Positions 60,950-64,000 of a stretch of 64,000 nt of DNA are shown here, piece by piece. Both the position numbers and the translations under genes were made by a program. Under the pieces are notes generated by a model that was given only the letters and a program-made list of their open reading frames with translations, was not told the origin of the DNA and did not search any database. Positions within the stretch are counted from its first letter, which is position 1. Every line of letters starts with the position of its first letter. The stretch is from positions 62,001 through 126,000 of the forward strand of contig JBBATK010000001.1 in assembly GCA_040398805.1 (NCBI GenBank), read 5' to 3'. Origin of the DNA: JBBATK01 sp040398805. Its GTDB lineage: Bacteria > Bacteroidota > Ignavibacteria > Kapaibacteriales > NICIL-2.

Positions 60950-62818
60950 ATGTCCCAACCCTTTGCTGATACATCCACGCGACTCGTCGCGCTCGTCGGT
61001 ATTCCCAACAGCGGAAAAACCACGTTGTTCAACAGTCTGACAGGTCTGCGTCAGAAGGTAGGGAACTTTCCGGGTATCACCGTCGAACCGAAGATCGCTC
61101 CGCTTCGCGATCATGCCGAATCGACGCAGATCATCGATCTGCCCGGTCTCTACTCCCTTCATGCGAAATCTGCGGATGAGACGTTCAGCATCGACGTGCT
61201 GAAAGGGGATTATCCTTCCATTCCGAAACCGGAATCCGCGCTGTTCGTCATCGATGGCTCCAATGTGGAAAAGGGCCTGACGTTGTTTGCGCAATTCTCC
61301 ACTCTTGCCATTCCTTCTGCCGTTGTCGTCACCATGATCGATACGATCAAAGCCCAAGGTGCCGTGCTCGACGATATCGCTCTGGAGCGCGCTCTCGGCG
61401 TGCCGGTCTTCACGGTCGTGGGGAACAAAGGAGTGGGTGTTCATGAGCTGCAGGAAGCATTGCCTTTGCCGTCCACCTACAAGATCCCAACGGTGGCCTC
61501 GGTGACGGATGCAGTACACGATCATGTGGCGTGGGCTCGAGAACTTTGTGCTCGCGTCCTGTCGAAAGCATCCTATGATGAGCTCACCCTCAAGGTGGAT
61601 GCATGGCTTTTGCATCCGGTTCTCGGGGGACTGGTTTTCCTGCTTATCATGACCTTGTTCTTCGTCTCCATTTTCTCGTTCGCCGAGCCGTTGATGTCCG
61701 GCATCGAGAGTGGTATCGTGCTCATGCAGGACGTCGTGACGGCGTCTACCAGCGACGGGTTGTTCCGGAGCTTTCTCAATAACGGCCTCCTGGCCGGCGT
61801 TGGTTCGGTTCTCGTCTTCCTCCCGCAGATTCTTCTGCTCGTCTTCTTCGTCACCATCCTCGAAGACTGCGGGTATCTGGCACGAGCCGCCTTCATCATG
61901 GATAGGATCTTCGGTCTGTTCGGACTCCAAGGACGTTCCTTCATTCCCTTGCTTGGTTCATTCGCGTGTGCCATACCGGGTATCATGTCGGCAAGGATGA
62001 TACCGTCGGACAAGGATCGCATGGCTACCATCATGGTGGCACCGCTCATGACATGCAGTGCGCGCCTGCCCATCTACACCTTGCTTATCGCGGCCTTCGT
62101 GCCCGCGGGATACGTATGGGGATTCGTCCCGCTGCAGGCACTGGTCCTTGCGGCCCTGTACGGCGTCGCCATCATTGCCGGACTTCTCGTGGCGTGGGTG
62201 TTCCGCAAGACCTTGTTCCGTTCCGAGAAGCTCCATTTCCTCATGGAGTTTCCTCCGTACCGACTGCCGGATACCAAAAGCGTGCTCATGACCTTATGGT
62301 ATCGCGGAAAGGACTTCGTTCAGTCTGCCGGAACAGTGATATTGTTCATTTCTCTCGTGCTCTGGGTTCTGTCCGAGTTCCCGCGCACCGACATCCCCTC
62401 GGGGCAGAATGTTGCACCCGCGGTCACCGCTCAGCAACATCTTGAACAATCGTACATCGGACAAATCGGTAAGGCCATTCAACCGGTCTTCGCGCCGCTC
62501 GGATTCGATTGGAAGATCACCGTCGGTATCCTCGGTTCCTTCGCTGCACGCGAGACCTTCGTGAGCGTCATGGGGCAGATGTATGCCACGAGCACTGCCG
62601 ACGGCCATGAGACCTTGCGAGCGGTTCTTCGTACTTCGATGTCCATGGCTTCCGCGTTTTCCGTATTGGCGTTCTACATCTTTGCGCTCCAATGCATGTC
62701 CACCATCGCCATCATCAAGCGGGAGACCGGATCGTGGAAATGGAGCGCCATCGCGTTCGTGTACACCTTCATCCTTGCCTATGTGAGCGCGTACATCACG
62801 TACGCATTCTGTTCATAG
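60950..62818 (+). CDS. feoB: Ferrous iron transport protein FeoB
   Basis: Inner-membrane Fe(II) importer with an N-terminal G-protein domain. G1 is GIPNSGKTTLFNSLTG, G2 lies around NFPGITVE, G3 is DLPGLYSL. G4 reads VVTMIDT, with Thr in place of the usual Asn. Membrane part from about residue 220, with both Gate domains (GCFACAIPG-type segments: SFACAIPGIMSARM and FGSFAARETFVSVMGQ-like GSFAARETFVSV). At 622 residues it is shorter than the 700-770 of most FeoB, mostly from a reduced linker and end. No FeoC in the window. Confidence 0.95.
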   Translation: MSQPFADTSTRLVALVGIPNSGKTTLFNSLTGLRQKVGNFPGITVEPKIAPLRDHAESTQIIDLPGLYSLHAKSADETFSIDVLKGDYPSIPKPESALFVIDGSNVEKGLTLFAQFSTLAIPSAVVVTMIDTIKAQGAVLDDIALERALGVPVFTVVGNKGVGVHELQEALPLPSTYKIPTVASVTDAVHDHVAWARELCARVLSKASYDELTLKVDAWLLHPVLGGLVFLLIMTLFFVSIFSFAEPLMSGIESGIVLMQDVVTASTSDGLFRSFLNNGLLAGVGSVLVFLPQILLLVFFVTILEDCGYLARAAFIMDRIFGLFGLQGRSFIPLLGSFACAIPGIMSARMIPSDKDRMATIMVAPLMTCSARLPIYTLLIAAFVPAGYVWGFVPLQALVLAALYGVAIIAGLLVAWVFRKTLFRSEKLHFLMEFPPYRLPDTKSVLMTLWYRGKDFVQSAGTVILFISLVLWVLSEFPRTDIPSGQNVAPAVTAQQHLEQSYIGQIGKAIQPVFAPLGFDWKITVGILGSFAARETFVSVMGQMYATSTADGHETLRAVLRTSMSMASAFSVLAFYIFALQCMSTIAIIKRETGSWKWSAIAFVYTFILAYVSAYITYAFCS

Positions 62819-62845
62819 GATCATCACCTTGTCTAGGTTGTAGAA

Positions 62846-63214
62846 ATGGTCTCGAAAGACGTCTCCTTTGATTCCTTTATCGTTGTCGGTGACCGCGTGT
62901 TGGTAAAACCGCGGACGCAGGATCAGACCACGCCTTCAGGGTTGTTCCTTCCGCCGGGTGTCAAGGAGAACGAAAAGGTGCAAAGCGGCTACGTTATCAA
63001 GGTTGGACCCGGGTACCCCATACCCGTGGTCGCAGATGCCGATGAACCGTGGAAGCAACCCGGTGAGGCGGTGAAGTACATTCCCTTGCAGGCCCATGTC
63101 GGCGACCTTGCGGTGTACCTCCAGAACAGCGGCTATGAGCTTGAATTCAACAACGAGAAATACGTCGTCGTCCCGCAGAATGCCATCCTGCTACTTGTTC
63201 GCGAAGGATTCTGA
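62846..63214 (+). CDS. GroES-like co-chaperone family protein
   Basis: A 122-residue protein with a GroES-like fold: VVGDRVLVKPRTQDQTTPSG and LFLPPGVKENEKVQSGYVIK correspond to the start and mobile loop region, VGDLAVYLQNSGYELEFNNE to the later strands, and QNAILLLVRE to the end. A stretch of about 25 residues (YPIPVVADADEPWKQPGEAV) is inserted compared with normal 95-residue GroES. This divergent paralogue is known in Bacteroidota alongside true groES; its partner is unknown. It follows feoB by 27 bases. Confidence 0.82.
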   Translation: MVSKDVSFDSFIVVGDRVLVKPRTQDQTTPSGLFLPPGVKENEKVQSGYVIKVGPGYPIPVVADADEPWKQPGEAVKYIPLQAHVGDLAVYLQNSGYELEFNNEKYVVVPQNAILLLVREGF

Positions 63215-63253
63215 CGACGATGTCGGTGATGACACGCGGAAATCGTGATGGGT

Positions 63254-64000
63254 CTAGTGGAGATCGATTTCCTGCAGCGCAGCAAGGATCTTCTCTTTGC
63301 TTGTCGACGACAGAGGCACAAGAGGCAGGCGATACGTCTCCCTGATCAACCCCTGCGATGCTAAGATGAACTTCACGGGAATGGGATTGGACTCGATGAA
63401 ATTCAATTTCATGAGAGGCAGCAGCGCGTACTGAATGCCTCGTGCCGCCGCGTAATCACCGCTGAGAGCTTTGCGCACGCACTCTCCGAACATTCCGGGC
63501 GCGTAATTGGAAATGACGGCGATGACACCGCGGGCTCCGCACGCAATGGCCGGCAGTGCCAGGGAATCGTCGCCCGCAAGAAGAGCGAAATGTGCAGGCG
63601 CGGAGCGGATGATTTCCTGCATCTGTTCCAGATTCGCCGATGCTTCTTTCGTCGCGATGATGTTCGACGAACACTCCGCGATGCGGAGTTGTGTTTCCGC
63701 TGTCATGTTCGAGCCCGTGCGACCGGGGACGTTGTAGATGATCATGGGAATGTCCACTGCGTCTGCAATCGCCGCGTAGTGCCGCACATGACCTTCCTGT
63801 GTGGGTTTGTTGTAATAGGGTCCGACCAAGAGCACGGCATCCACTCCGGCGGCCCGCGCCTCGCGGGTAAGCCCGATGGTCGCCTGTGTATCGTTCGATC
63901 CCGTGCCCGCGATCACCTTCGCGCGACCTGCCACGTGTTCCACCGTGAAGGAGATCACGCGCAGTTTCTCGTCATGATTCATGGTAGCGGATTCACCCGT
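63254..64000 (-). CDS. dapA: 4-hydroxy-tetrahydrodipicolinate synthase, N-terminus outside window
   Basis: Condenses aspartate semialdehyde with pyruvate in lysine and diaminopimelate synthesis. The frame stays open to the window edge, where it reads TGESATMNHDEK, the conserved TTGE region, so the start is beyond base 64000. VIAGTGSNDTQATI, the catalytic YNVPGRTG tyrosine segment, Schiff-base lysine in IIATKEASANL, and AGDDSLALPAIACGARGVI are present. The ATG at 63982 is internal. Convergent with the GroES-like gene. Confidence 0.94.
   Translation of the reverse strand, partial: TGESATMNHDEKLRVISFTVEHVAGRAKVIAGTGSNDTQATIGLTREARAAGVDAVLLVGPYYNKPTQEGHVRHYAAIADAVDIPMIIYNVPGRTGSNMTAETQLRIAECSSNIIATKEASANLEQMQEIIRSAPAHFALLAGDDSLALPAIACGARGVIAVISNYAPGMFGECVRKALSGDYAAARGIQYALLPLMKLNFIESNPIPVKFILASQGLIRETYRLPLVPLSSTSKEKILAALQEIDLH

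Noticed and set aside
60950..62818. FeoB G4 motif with Thr for Asn and reduced length as a sign of a broken gene
   Set aside because: TxxD variants occur in functional G-proteins and the remaining motifs and Gate domains are intact.

Overview
The window looks like a draft-genome scaffold from a member of the Bacteroidota/Chlorobiota group, most like the Kapabacteria/Ignavibacteria side of it. The reasons are: several secreted proteins end in a type IX secretion (T9SS) type A sorting domain; there are two carboxypeptidase-regulatory/TonB-type outer-membrane proteins; the lone NTP_transf_4-type GlmU-like protein, the AURKAIP1/COX24-type mini ribosomal protein and the PF17517-like (IgGFc-binding) protein are typical of that group; and many start regions carry a TAnnTTTG-like -7 element. 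The placement is inference from gene content. Two runs of exactly 100 N (39253-39352 and 56941-57040) are scaffold joins and interrupt genes. No tRNA, rRNA, CRISPR array, insertion sequence or phage gene was seen.

Layout. 1-1643: end of a TlpA-type thioredoxin and an MFS transporter. 1707-9357 (minus): GAPDH, a cytochrome c maturation block (ccmD, ccmE, ccmF), recF, a DciA-like protein, a small CxxC protein, an exported FKBP isomerase and a GlmU-like sugar nucleotidyltransferase. 9524-13846 (minus): a 31-residue ribosomal protein with a clear terminator, HU plus a TPR protein, and a large secreted glycosidase-like protein. 13983-23913: mostly plus-strand housekeeping genes (cmk, ispH, panD, a GlmU N-domain protein, methylmalonyl-CoA epimerase, phosphoglycerate mutase, an amidohydrolase and an ATP-grasp-like protein), with a minus-strand block at 15670-18713.

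23907-37303 (all minus): a surface and nutrient-uptake region with a probable outer-membrane protein, arginine decarboxylase, then TonB receptor, DUF4397 lipoprotein and T9SS-exported endonuclease/phosphatase in one close-packed unit, a GT-C glycosyltransferase, and a second outer-membrane barrel with methionine/glycine-rich tracts. 37757-41575: pyrG and queG facing each other across the first assembly gap, then a coupled Rieske/metallo-hydrolase pair. 41724-49475 (plus): PpiD-like chaperone, an IgGFc-domain secreted protein, a transaldolase-family enzyme, RNase HI and a secreted hypothetical. 49574-51163: RNase G on the minus strand.

51767-59842 (plus) is the most unusual part. It holds a small repetitive exported protein, a large exported protein with a dockerin-like calcium-binding end, a T9SS-sorted protein, an OmpA-family protein cut by the second gap, and a CHASE-PAS sensor whose kinase H-box has Asp instead of His. 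The window ends with pdxJ divergent from feoA-feoB, a GroES-like protein and a truncated dapA. The best candidates for something undescribed are the 51767-59842 surface and sensor cluster, and the receptor/lipoprotein/secreted-nuclease operon at 26973-32845.
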